A stretch of DNA of 46,555 nt from Caulobacter sp. (GTDB lineage Bacteria > Pseudomonadota > Alphaproteobacteria > Caulobacterales > Caulobacteraceae), in the NCBI GenBank assembly GCA_026225565.1, contig JAMFTA010000027.1:1-46555 (forward strand). Direction: 5' to 3'. Below are positions 1 through 7,920 of the stretch, one piece after another. Below the pieces are notes generated by a model that saw nothing but the letters and a program-made list of their open reading frames with translations, was not told where the DNA came from and searched no databases. Position 1 is the stretch's first letter. Every line of letters starts with the position of its first letter. Position numbers and translations under genes: made by a program.

Positions 1-833
1 ACGCCAATCTGAAGCCCGAAGTGGCCGACACCTATACAGCCGGGCTGGTGCTGACCCCGCGCTACCTGCGGGGCCTGTTGGTTTCGGTCGACTACTTCAA
101 CATCGATGTGGAGGATCTGATCAGCGCCATCCCCGCGCGCCTGATCTATTCCCAGTGCCTGAACGGCGGCAGCGCCTTCTATTGCGACATGATCAAGCGC
201 GACACCGTGGGGAGCCTGGCCAGCACCACCGGCTATATCTCCGACGCCAACGTCAACACCGGCTTTCTGAAGACCTCCGGCATCGATGCAGCGGCCGCCT
301 ATCAACTGGACCTCGCCGCCCTCGGCGCCGCCGGCTGGGGCGGGCTGGCGTTCGATTTCAACGGAACCTGGGTGGAGAAACGTCAGGTCTCCCCGGTGCT
401 CAGACAGGTGGCCTATGACTGCGCCGGCCTCTATGGCCCCACCTGCGGCGCCCGGCGCCCCAGTGGCAGCATAACCTGCGCCAGTTGGCAGACCCCGTGG
501 AAGGCGGTCTTGTCGGTTAACTGGCGCTATATCGCCGGCTCCAAGGTCGACATCAACGCCGGCCCGGTTTTCTCCAGCGCCACCGGCGGCAAGACCGATA
601 TCGCAGACGCCACAATCCCCGCCTATAGCTACATCGATCTGACGGGAACCCTCGCTGTGACCGACAAGATCGTGCTCAGGTTTGGCGTCAATAATCTCTT
701 CGACAAGGACCCGCCGATCGTCGACAACTTCAACCTCAGCGTCAACGCCCAGTACGGCAACGGCAACACCTTCCCCGCGCTCTACGACACGCTTGGCCGC
801 ACCATATTCATGGGACTGAATGCAAGATTCTGA
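1..833 (+). CDS. TonB-dependent receptor, C-terminal part (5' end outside window)
   Basis: The frame is open from base 3 and the start lies upstream of the window. The visible 276 residues are the end of an outer-membrane beta-barrel. They open with NLKPEVADTYTAGLV, the late-barrel motif of TonB-dependent receptors. Near the end they contain FGVNNLFDKDPP, and the chain closes on GRTIFMGLNARF with the terminal phenylalanine expected of outer-membrane barrels. Such receptors import scarce substrates using TonB-ExbBD energy. Four cysteines in the visible part could form extracellular-loop disulfides. The stop overlaps the start of the metallophosphatase gene by 14 bases, so the two are probably co-transcribed and a phosphorylated or nucleotide-like ligand is possible. 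The ligand itself cannot be inferred from this fragment. Confidence 0.93.
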   Translation, partial: ANLKPEVADTYTAGLVLTPRYLRGLLVSVDYFNIDVEDLISAIPARLIYSQCLNGGSAFYCDMIKRDTVGSLASTTGYISDANVNTGFLKTSGIDAAAAYQLDLAALGAAGWGGLAFDFNGTWVEKRQVSPVLRQVAYDCAGLYGPTCGARRPSGSITCASWQTPWKAVLSVNWRYIAGSKVDINAGPVFSSATGGKTDIADATIPAYSYIDLTGTLAVTDKIVLRFGVNNLFDKDPPIVDNFNLSVNAQYGNGNTFPALYDTLGRTIFMGLNARF

Positions 834-2346
834 TCATCGGCTATCGCTGGGCCGCGCCAGACTAGCCCTCGTCGCAGCCTTATCCCTGACGGCGGCCTTG
901 GCGACGGCGATGGGGGCGGCGGCCGAGACCCAAGACCTGGTCATCCTTCACGACAACGACCTACACGGTCATCTGCACTCCTTCTGCTATGTGGAGACCG
1001 GGGTGCGCTCGACTGAGGCGTGTGGGGTCGGGGGCGCCGCGCGGCGGGCGACGCTCATCGCCATCCTTCGCCGCAAGGCGAGGGCGCCGGTGCTGCTGAT
1101 CGACGCCGGCGACACCAGCACGCGCGGACCCCTGGCCACCCGATACGAGGGGCTGGACGAAGTCGCCGCCATGAACGCCCTCGGCTATGACATGGCGGCC
1201 GTGGGCAACAACGAGTTCAAGCTGCGCGACGGCCTGGACAAAGGGGACGCGCCGGCCGCCCAGGCAGCGCTGCAGCGGCTGATCGCAGGCTCTAAATTCC
1301 CTTGGCTCTGCGCCAATGTCACCGACGACAACGGCCAACTGCTGGCAGGGGTGAAGCCCTTTGTCGTGCGCAAGGTCGGACGGCTCAGGATCGCCTTCCT
1401 TGGCCTCACCACCCTGAAATCGGCGCATTACGCCCAGACCAAGGGCCTGCATTTCCAAGATCCCGTCGAGGCGGCGGCGGTCTGGATTCCCAAGGCCCGC
1501 GCCGAGGCCGACGTGGTGATCGCGGTGACCCACCTGGGCGTCGACGGGGACCAGAGGTTGGCCCACCAGACCCATGGTCTTTCCGCCATCGTCGGCGGCG
1601 ATTCCCACACCTTCCTCTATCAAGAGCTGAACGAGCCGGACCTCGACGGCAAGCGCGTCCCCATCGTGCAGGACGGGGAATTCGGCGCCAACCTCGGCGA
1701 ACTGAAGCTGCGGTTTTCACGCAGCGGCGACGGCCCGTGGATGCTGGCCGATAGCAACGACCGGCTGGTTCCGGTCAATCAGACCGTCCGGCCAAACCCG
1801 AGGGTCGCCGCGATGGTGGAAGGCTACACGGCGCCGCTGGAGGTGCGGGTGGGCGCGCTCCCGCAAATCGCCGCCGACGCGGAGGGGCGCAAGCGCCAAA
1901 CAGCGGACGTGCTCGCCGCCGCTTGGCGATCCGCAACCGGCGCCGATGTGGGCGTCGAGCCCGATGAGGCGCCCTACGACGCCTTCCGCACTCTCGTGGT
2001 GACGCGATACCAGGTGCGAGCGATCCTGCCCTTCCACGAAGACGTCATAACCGCACCCCTGACCGGCGCAGCCTTGCAGGCGCTGCTCGCCGCCAATCCG
2101 CGCCCCTTCGTGGGTGCCTTGCACTTGACGCTTCGGACGGAGGATATCGATCCTGCCCGAACCTACAACGTGGCCATGGTCAACGCCGTCACCGAGCTTT
2201 TGGGGATCGCGGGCGCCCACGACAGCGGTGTGGAGACCCGCGCCGCTCTGGAGCGGTTCGTGGCGGGGACGGGCGCTGCAGGCCCAACGGCAACTGATCT
2301 TCGGCCAGGCGCAGGAGTCCCCTCACCTTCCCAGGTTGGGCCATAA
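820..2346 (+). CDS. Exported 5'-nucleotidase-type metallophosphatase with altered active-site motifs
   Basis: The 508-residue protein has a hydrophobic export signal at about residues 12-36 and probably works in the periplasm. The calcineurin-like fold is marked by D47-x-H49 in HDNDLHGHL, DAGD at 95-98 and THLG with H238. A C-terminal 5'-nucleotidase domain follows (about 340-480). Family members hydrolyse nucleotides or related phosphoesters with two metals. Two motifs are unusual. The GNHEFD block, which holds the catalytic His-Asp dyad in UshA, is GNNEFK here (residues 129-134). The GGHSH block is GGDSH (259-263). Activity may therefore be changed or lost. The ATG at 820 lies inside the upstream receptor gene, which suggests translational coupling. 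No membrane anchor is seen after the signal. Confidence 0.88.
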   Translation: MQDSDHRLSLGRARLALVAALSLTAALATAMGAAAETQDLVILHDNDLHGHLHSFCYVETGVRSTEACGVGGAARRATLIAILRRKARAPVLLIDAGDTSTRGPLATRYEGLDEVAAMNALGYDMAAVGNNEFKLRDGLDKGDAPAAQAALQRLIAGSKFPWLCANVTDDNGQLLAGVKPFVVRKVGRLRIAFLGLTTLKSAHYAQTKGLHFQDPVEAAAVWIPKARAEADVVIAVTHLGVDGDQRLAHQTHGLSAIVGGDSHTFLYQELNEPDLDGKRVPIVQDGEFGANLGELKLRFSRSGDGPWMLADSNDRLVPVNQTVRPNPRVAAMVEGYTAPLEVRVGALPQIAADAEGRKRQTADVLAAAWRSATGADVGVEPDEAPYDAFRTLVVTRYQVRAILPFHEDVITAPLTGAALQALLAANPRPFVGALHLTLRTEDIDPARTYNVAMVNAVTELLGIAGAHDSGVETRAALERFVAGTGAAGPTATDLRPGAGVPSPSQVGP

Positions 2347-2644
2347 GGGTGCGCCACTCAGCCAGCGCAGTTGAGCCGTTGGCTTTGTAAGGCTCTCGGG
2401 TGAGGCGGCGCCGACCATGCTGGCCGTCATCCGATGCAATTACGCTGACAGAGCCTTGCGGGACGTGCTACTTTGAGTGGATGAAGCCTGTCATCGGGCC
2501 GTCAATCAGGACTTCGCTAACGACTTGGCCGGCCCGCCGCAAGGCGCCGTAGCGGCCGGCACATCGAAGCAGTTCCGAACTGGAAAGCGGTCGCCCAGCT
2601 TACCCACCCCCTTCGCCCTATGGCGCAAAACAGAAACGGAAGCC
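2347..2644. other. Non-coding stretch between metallophosphatase and globin
   Basis: This is about 300 bases without a convincing gene. The globin reading frame stays open through its last part but lacks a good upstream start signal there. No strong promoter, hairpin or FNR/NsrR-like palindrome stood out by eye. Confidence 0.5.
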
Positions 2645-3079
2645 ATGACCAAGCCGCTTTCCGCCGAGACGATCGCAATCGTCAAGTCGACCGCGCCAGC
2701 CTTGCAACAGCACGGACTGGCGATCACCCAGCGCATGTACGAGCGCCTGTTTGTCGATCCGGAGATCAAGGCCTTGTTCGACCAGGCTGCCCAGGCCTCC
2801 GGCGAGCAGCCCCGCCGGCTGGCCGGAGCCATCCTCGCCTTCGCCCAGAACGTCGATAAGCTCGACGTTCTCGGCCCGGCGATCGAGCGGATCGCCGCGC
2901 GCCATGTGGAGACTCATATCAAACCGGCCCATTACCCGGCGGTCGCGAACGCGCTGCTCCCTGCGATCAAGGACGTCCTTGGCGATGCGGCGACGCCTGA
3001 GGTGCTCAGCGCCTGGGGCGAAGCCTATTGGTTTTTGGCCGACGTGCTCATCGCGCGCGAGACCGAGATCTACGCCTAA
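2645..3079 (+). CDS. Single-domain bacterial globin
   Basis: The 144-residue protein resembles the globin domain of Vitreoscilla haemoglobin and flavohaemoglobins. It has the N-terminal helix LSAETIAIVKSTAPALQQHG, an F-helix region with RHVETHIKPAHYP supplying the proximal histidine, and a C-terminal helix with WGEAYWFLADVLI. The length is that of a lone globin; no FAD/NAD reductase domain follows. Members bind oxygen or nitric oxide in the cytoplasm and often serve in NO detoxification or oxygen supply. The frame is open further upstream, but the ATG at 2645 is chosen because ACGGAAG lies just before it and family N-termini begin here. It is the last plus-strand gene before an unrelated convergent gene, and no partner is apparent. 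Confidence 0.93.
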   Translation: MTKPLSAETIAIVKSTAPALQQHGLAITQRMYERLFVDPEIKALFDQAAQASGEQPRRLAGAILAFAQNVDKLDVLGPAIERIAARHVETHIKPAHYPAVANALLPAIKDVLGDAATPEVLSAWGEAYWFLADVLIARETEIYA

Positions 3080-3259
3080 TCCTTCCGGGCAGCCCGCCGC
3101 CTGCAACGTCGCGCAGCGCAAAGCGCCTAAGCCTCACAGCGGCGCCGTCAGTCCAACGACAAATTCAGCGGAGCTTCGCAGAGCCGGATCGCTTGCCCAC
3201 CCTCTTGATTGAACGGATGATCCAGCGGGCGCGGCGAGGCCCAGGCCACTGCCGACGGC

Positions 3260-5725
3260 TTAGGGCTGCGCGGCGGTCGCTGATGGCGGCGACCGTTTGC
3301 GGGGCGGCAGGCTGATCCGATCGATGGCCTGGGGATCGTCACGCAGTTTCAGATATAGCAGGCGGCCTATGGGGCTTGGGGTGGGGATCGCCGCCCCCGG
3401 AAAGCCTTCGGGAACGGCGATGGCGGCGTGGAAGCTGGGCTCGCTCGACACGGCGCCGATCAGGAATAGCTTGGATCCCGTCAGTTCGCAGGGCTGGGCG
3501 GCCCCTTCGCGGCACTTCAGCTCGCGCAGGATGGGAAGGCGGACCAGGGTGGCCAGCGGCTGCCATTCCCCCGCCACGCCGCCGACGACGATCCTGAACT
3601 GTAGCGGTCCGAAGGCCGAGGCGCCCAGGGCCTTGGCGGGGTCTAGGGTGGCGACAGCGACCTGGGCGTCTTCGAAGGTCAGGCCGTTTTCCGTCGAGAG
3701 GCTCGTGGAGGCTGCGCCATTGGCGGCGGCGACCTCGATCGTCTCGCGGGTCGAGAAGCGTGGGGGCCGTTGTGCACGGACGGAGAAGGTCAGTCGATCG
3801 GCTTGCGCCAGGGCCGCCGGGTCGGTCAGCTTGATCGCGATGGCGCCCCCCTGGCTCGCCGGGTCGGGCGCGGCCGGCTGAACGCTCTTGCCGATCAGGG
3901 CGACGCTAGGCCGAAAGGCCGCGATTTCGCTCTTCAGGTTGAGGGTGCGTCCGTCCTTCAGCGCGATCCTGACGGGAAGGGTCTTGCCGGCCTTCAGCGT
4001 TTCGGCGCCCGCCTCGTCGGTGGTGATCAGGGACAGCTCGTCGCCGTCTGCGTTCGATGTCAGGGCGTTCGGCTGGAACGCGATTCCGCCGAGGCTGAGG
4101 CTAACCACTTCGTCCAGGCGCCTGCCCTTCAGAACGCCAGAAAGGTCGCCGGCATGAAAGGTGAAATTGTCGAGATGGCCGGCCTGGGCGAAGGTCTGTA
4201 CCGGGATCGAACTGGGTTCCTTGATCCCGTACTGCCCGATCAGCAAGCTGATGCTCCCGGGCTGGGCCTCGGCGAGGGGTACGGTGACATTAAGCCTGTC
4301 GGGCGCCTCGATTTTCCACACCAGCGGCTTGGCCTCGCCCGACGGCGGCTGCAAGGCGATGCTCTCGATGCAGGCGGCGTCCCGGCCCTGCAAATGAACG
4401 GTGTCGTCGCGGCCGACGACCAGCGCCTGTTGATCGCCATCGGCGAGCCGCCAGGGCTCGGGGTGGGGGTTCTGCAGGCGATATTCGGGGCCATCGAATT
4501 GGGTGAAGCCCCAGTACCCCGTGAGCGAGCCGTCTATCACCTCGCCGAACTTCGTCGCGTCGTAACCCTTGGCGTCGATCACCAACCCGCCCTTTTCCGC
4601 ATCCGCGTGGGCCGGCAGATCGATGGTCTGGCCGCCTTTATTCCGTATCCGGAAGATGATGTCGTGGGCGTACTGAGTGGAGTAGACCAAGGGCGCGCCG
4701 TCCAGATGCAGGACCAGGTCCGAGCGCGCGGCGCAATAGGCTTCCTTGGGGTCCACGGGCTGAAGCGGCGGCGCCTGGGACTGCTCCACGGCTGGCAGGG
4801 CGGCGACGATCACCGAGAGCGGATTGTGAAACGACGGCGGGGTGTTGAGCAGCAGCGACAGCTTGTCGTCGTGCAGGGTCGCGATGGCGGGAATGTATTG
4901 GTATTGCGCCGTCTGGAAGGAATCCATGATGCGGGCGATGTCCGACACGGCGGCGATATAGGGGCTGTAGTAGCCATAGCCGGCCTGGGGCGCGGCGCTG
5001 AGTTCCAGGGCGAGGTCGGCGGGGGAGCCGGATGTGAGGGTTTCGACGATGGAGGTGCTGTGCCCATCGTTGAGCACAAGCCCGTCCGGCCCATGCATCA
5101 GGCAGGCGGCCTGCAGATCCGGCGTCTTCTGGAAGCAATCGTCGTTGAGCTTGATGGTCAGGCTGCGGGCCAGGAGGGGCGAGACGGTTTTCAGCCAGTC
5201 TGGATCGGCCGGATTGCCCTTGCGGACCACCGAGAGGAAGGCGTCCAGCCGCGAGCGGTCCAAGGTCGCCTGGTTGAGGTCCTGGGAGGCGCGGACAAAG
5301 GCGCCGGGGCGCCCGCGAACGGCGCCGATCAAGGTCTTAAGGTCGCCATTTGTGTGGGGGGCGAGGAAGACGATCACCTGCTGGGCGTCGGCCGGCACGG
5401 TGATGTTTAGCCCATTGCGGCCGGTGTGGTTCCACGTCTGGGCGCTATAAAACCATTTGGAGGGCGGAGGATTGGTCGCCCCGCGGAGGAAGGCGGCGAC
5501 CAGCAGATACTGCACCGATTGGGTCGCTGGCAGATCGGCCTTGATCCACAATTGGTCCCCGGGCGAAAGGTTGGGAGCCTGCGACACCGGCAGCGTGACG
5601 CCGCCATGGGTCACCCTGACGCTCAGGGACGGGCCCGCCAGGTCGAACGGCGGCGGATCGGCGGCGGCCATGGCGGGCGCCGCCCAGCACAGCAACAGGC
5701 AGCAAAGAAACGAACGCAGAGCCAT
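3260..5725 (-). CDS. Large exported protein of unknown function (821 aa)
   Basis: A clear Sec signal peptide (MALRSFLCCLLLCWAAPAMA, cut after AMA) indicates export. I do not recognise the family. The mature part is rich in proline, glycine and short hydrophobic beta-type segments. The region around residues 520-610 (DLSGVLKGRRLDEVVSLSLGG and following) resembles the immunoglobulin-like or IPT/TIG repeats of surface proteins. Several cysteines are spread through the middle (CFQKTPDLQAAC, CIES), so disulfides are possible. No catalytic motif or membrane anchor was found after the signal. It converges with the globin gene and is divergent from the ABC exporter gene at 6049. The ATG at 5725 is chosen because the signal peptide starts exactly there and CGGAAGA precedes it. 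Function is unknown. Confidence 0.85.
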   Translation of the reverse strand: MALRSFLCCLLLCWAAPAMAAADPPPFDLAGPSLSVRVTHGGVTLPVSQAPNLSPGDQLWIKADLPATQSVQYLLVAAFLRGATNPPPSKWFYSAQTWNHTGRNGLNITVPADAQQVIVFLAPHTNGDLKTLIGAVRGRPGAFVRASQDLNQATLDRSRLDAFLSVVRKGNPADPDWLKTVSPLLARSLTIKLNDDCFQKTPDLQAACLMHGPDGLVLNDGHSTSIVETLTSGSPADLALELSAAPQAGYGYYSPYIAAVSDIARIMDSFQTAQYQYIPAIATLHDDKLSLLLNTPPSFHNPLSVIVAALPAVEQSQAPPLQPVDPKEAYCAARSDLVLHLDGAPLVYSTQYAHDIIFRIRNKGGQTIDLPAHADAEKGGLVIDAKGYDATKFGEVIDGSLTGYWGFTQFDGPEYRLQNPHPEPWRLADGDQQALVVGRDDTVHLQGRDAACIESIALQPPSGEAKPLVWKIEAPDRLNVTVPLAEAQPGSISLLIGQYGIKEPSSIPVQTFAQAGHLDNFTFHAGDLSGVLKGRRLDEVVSLSLGGIAFQPNALTSNADGDELSLITTDEAGAETLKAGKTLPVRIALKDGRTLNLKSEIAAFRPSVALIGKSVQPAAPDPASQGGAIAIKLTDPAALAQADRLTFSVRAQRPPRFSTRETIEVAAANGAASTSLSTENGLTFEDAQVAVATLDPAKALGASAFGPLQFRIVVGGVAGEWQPLATLVRLPILRELKCREGAAQPCELTGSKLFLIGAVSSEPSFHAAIAVPEGFPGAAIPTPSPIGRLLYLKLRDDPQAIDRISLPPRKRSPPSATAAQP

Positions 5726-6048
5726 GGATCTTCCGGCTAATCAGACGAGCGGCCCGGATCGCCGTCCTGGCGCGTTGGATGCGCCACGCACAAGGACGGC
5801 AATACGACTCACAAGCCAAATCCTAGCGGCGGTTTATGGCCACAACGTGCTGCACAGCGACACGCCACAAAAAAAGGCGCCGCCAAAAGGCCGTGCACCA
5901 ATCTATCGGTGATCTTATTTCGGCCTTAGGAAGAACAATTTTCATGCGATGATTGGGATTGAAGGTTAGCTCTTGATCGCGGCTAAGTTCGTGGCGGGAC
6001 CCAAAGCTTCACTGGCGCCGTCTCCCCGCGGCTCTGTGATGGGATGCT
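5726..6048. other. Divergent intergenic region, exported protein / ABC exporter
   Basis: This is about 320 bases that must hold promoters for both flanking divergent genes. It contains a notable A-run (about 5869-5876) and an AT-richer stretch at 5925-5960, which is where a promoter for the ABC gene could lie. No clear inverted repeat or small gene was found. Confidence 0.45.
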
Positions 6049-7860
6049 ATGAGAGAACTCACCCTCCCCCCAAAGGTCGGCGAAAAAGGCCTGCTCGATC
6101 GCTACCTCTCCAGCCCCCTTCAGTTCATCGCCCATTATGTGGCCCAGCGGCCGGGGCCCTTTTGGTTTCTACTCACCCTTGCCGTCAGCGCATCATGCTG
6201 CGCCGTGGCGGCTCAATACGCGATGAAGCTGCTGATCGACGCCATGGCGGCCAAGCCGCCGATGCTGTCGCAGGTCTATCTGGCGCTCGGCGGTTTCCTG
6301 GTCCTGATCGCAGCGGAGAGCGGGTTTTGGCGGATAGCCGGCTGGACCGGCGCGCGGACGACGATCGGGGTGGGGGTCGATATGCGCCTAGATCTCTTCG
6401 CCCATTTGGCGGGCCATTCCATCCGCTATTTCTCCGAGCAGCCGGCGGGGTCGCTGGGCCAGCGCATTACCTCCACCGCCGGGGCGTTCGGGGCCCTTAC
6501 CAACCGGCTGGTCTGGGATGTGGCGCCACCCCTGATCAGCCTGATCGGCGCCCTGATCATCTTCTCCGCGCTCGACCCGAGTATGACGGCGGTGTTGTGC
6601 GCCTTCGTGGGCGTCACCATTGCAGCCCTGGTGATCTTTGGCTTGCGGGGACGCGAGCTCCACCGCCACTACGCGCGCGAGGCCAGCGTCGTCGGCGGCG
6701 AGCTGATGGACGTGATCAGCAATATCTACGCGGTGAAGAGCTTTTCCGCCCGCCAACGGGAACGCTCGCGCCTGGCGAGCGCCTTTTGCCAAGAGGCCGG
6801 CGCCCAGAACCTGAGCGCCCTACACAATGAGATGCTGCGCCTGGTCAACGATCTGGCCATCGTCGCCATGGCGGGCGGGACCTTGGCCTGGGCCGTGCAT
6901 CTTTGGATGCTCGGCCGTGTCACCGCCGGCGACGTGGTTTTGGTCAGCGCCCTCACCTTTCGCCTGCTGCACGGCGCACGCGATATGGCGCTGGCTCTGA
7001 TCGACATGGGTCAGCATTACATCTTCATCGAAGAGACCCTGGCGGTGATCGGAACGCCCCACACGGTCGTCGATCCAGCAACCCCGCGCTCGCCGACCCC
7101 GCGCGGGGGCTCGGTTGTGTTCGATCGCGTGAGCTTCGCCTATCAGCCGGGTGTCCCGGTGCTGAACGGCGTCTCCCTGGAAATTCCCGCCGGCCAACGC
7201 GTGGGCCTCGTGGGCGCTTCGGGCGCGGGCAAGACCACGATGCTGCATCTGGTGCAGCGTCTCTATGATGCCGACTGCGGCCGGGTGCTGGTGGATGGCG
7301 ACCCGGTGACCCATCTGCAGCAGGATCATTTGCGCGACAAGATCGCGGTGGTTCCTCAAGACACCATGCTGTTTCACCGCTCGGTAATGGAAAACATCCG
7401 CTTCGGTCGTCCTGGCGCCCCTGACGAGGAGGTGTTCGCCGCCGCCCAGGCCGCCCAATGCCACGACTTCATCGCCGAACTGGCGAATGGCTACGACACC
7501 CTGGTGGGCGAGCGCGGCGCCAAGCTGTCGGGCGGCCAACGTCAGCGAGTGGGCATCGCGCGGGCCTTCCTGAAGAACTCGCCGATCCTGGTGTTCGACG
7601 AGGCGACTTCGGCCCTAGATCCGCTGTCGGAACAGGGCGTGCATAAGGCGATGGCGCGGCTGATGGAGGGGCGCACCGTCCTGGCCATCGCCCACCGGCT
7701 ATCGACCCTGGCCGGGCTCGACCGGATCCTGGTGATGGAGGACGGGCGGATCGTCGAGGACGGCTCCCTGGCCGAGTTGAAGGCCGGCGGGGGCCTCTTC
7801 TCCAAGCTCTGGCAGATGCAGATGCAGCCCAGCGCCCATGCTGTCGCCCTCTATTCCTGA
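6049..7860 (+). CDS. ABC exporter, fused permease and ATPase
   Basis: The 603-residue protein has an N-terminal six-helix transmembrane domain (about residues 35-325) and a C-terminal nucleotide-binding domain, as in MsbA/HlyB-type exporters that act as homodimers. Visible ATPase motifs are the Walker A GASGAGKTT (about 389), a Q-loop in VVPQDTM, the signature LSGGQRQRVG (about 493), the Walker B ILVFDEATSAL (about 512) and the H-loop AHRLST (about 548). All catalytic residues look intact. Its substrate is unknown; lipids, peptides and drugs are all exported by relatives. It stands alone on the plus strand, with the large exported protein divergent on one side and the serine hydrolase operon converging on the other. 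Confidence 0.93.
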   Translation: MRELTLPPKVGEKGLLDRYLSSPLQFIAHYVAQRPGPFWFLLTLAVSASCCAVAAQYAMKLLIDAMAAKPPMLSQVYLALGGFLVLIAAESGFWRIAGWTGARTTIGVGVDMRLDLFAHLAGHSIRYFSEQPAGSLGQRITSTAGAFGALTNRLVWDVAPPLISLIGALIIFSALDPSMTAVLCAFVGVTIAALVIFGLRGRELHRHYAREASVVGGELMDVISNIYAVKSFSARQRERSRLASAFCQEAGAQNLSALHNEMLRLVNDLAIVAMAGGTLAWAVHLWMLGRVTAGDVVLVSALTFRLLHGARDMALALIDMGQHYIFIEETLAVIGTPHTVVDPATPRSPTPRGGSVVFDRVSFAYQPGVPVLNGVSLEIPAGQRVGLVGASGAGKTTMLHLVQRLYDADCGRVLVDGDPVTHLQQDHLRDKIAVVPQDTMLFHRSVMENIRFGRPGAPDEEVFAAAQAAQCHDFIAELANGYDTLVGERGAKLSGGQRQRVGIARAFLKNSPILVFDEATSALDPLSEQGVHKAMARLMEGRTVLAIAHRLSTLAGLDRILVMEDGRIVEDGSLAELKAGGGLFSKLWQMQMQPSAHAVALYS

Positions 7861-7920
7861 CGGCTCGGCATCCTCTGTGGGCGAGGGATCAACGGGAGAC
7901 AGCCGAGTTCGGGGCCATCG

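Noticed and set aside
3770-5410. 546-codon plus-strand open frame
   Set aside because: Antisense to the exported protein gene, with no ribosome site or recognisable domain; the minus-strand frame has a signal peptide.
5801-5812. AATACGACTCAC, identical to part of the phage T7 promoter core
   Set aside because: Only 12 bases match; the following TATAG part is absent. Chance match, not a phage promoter or vector remnant.
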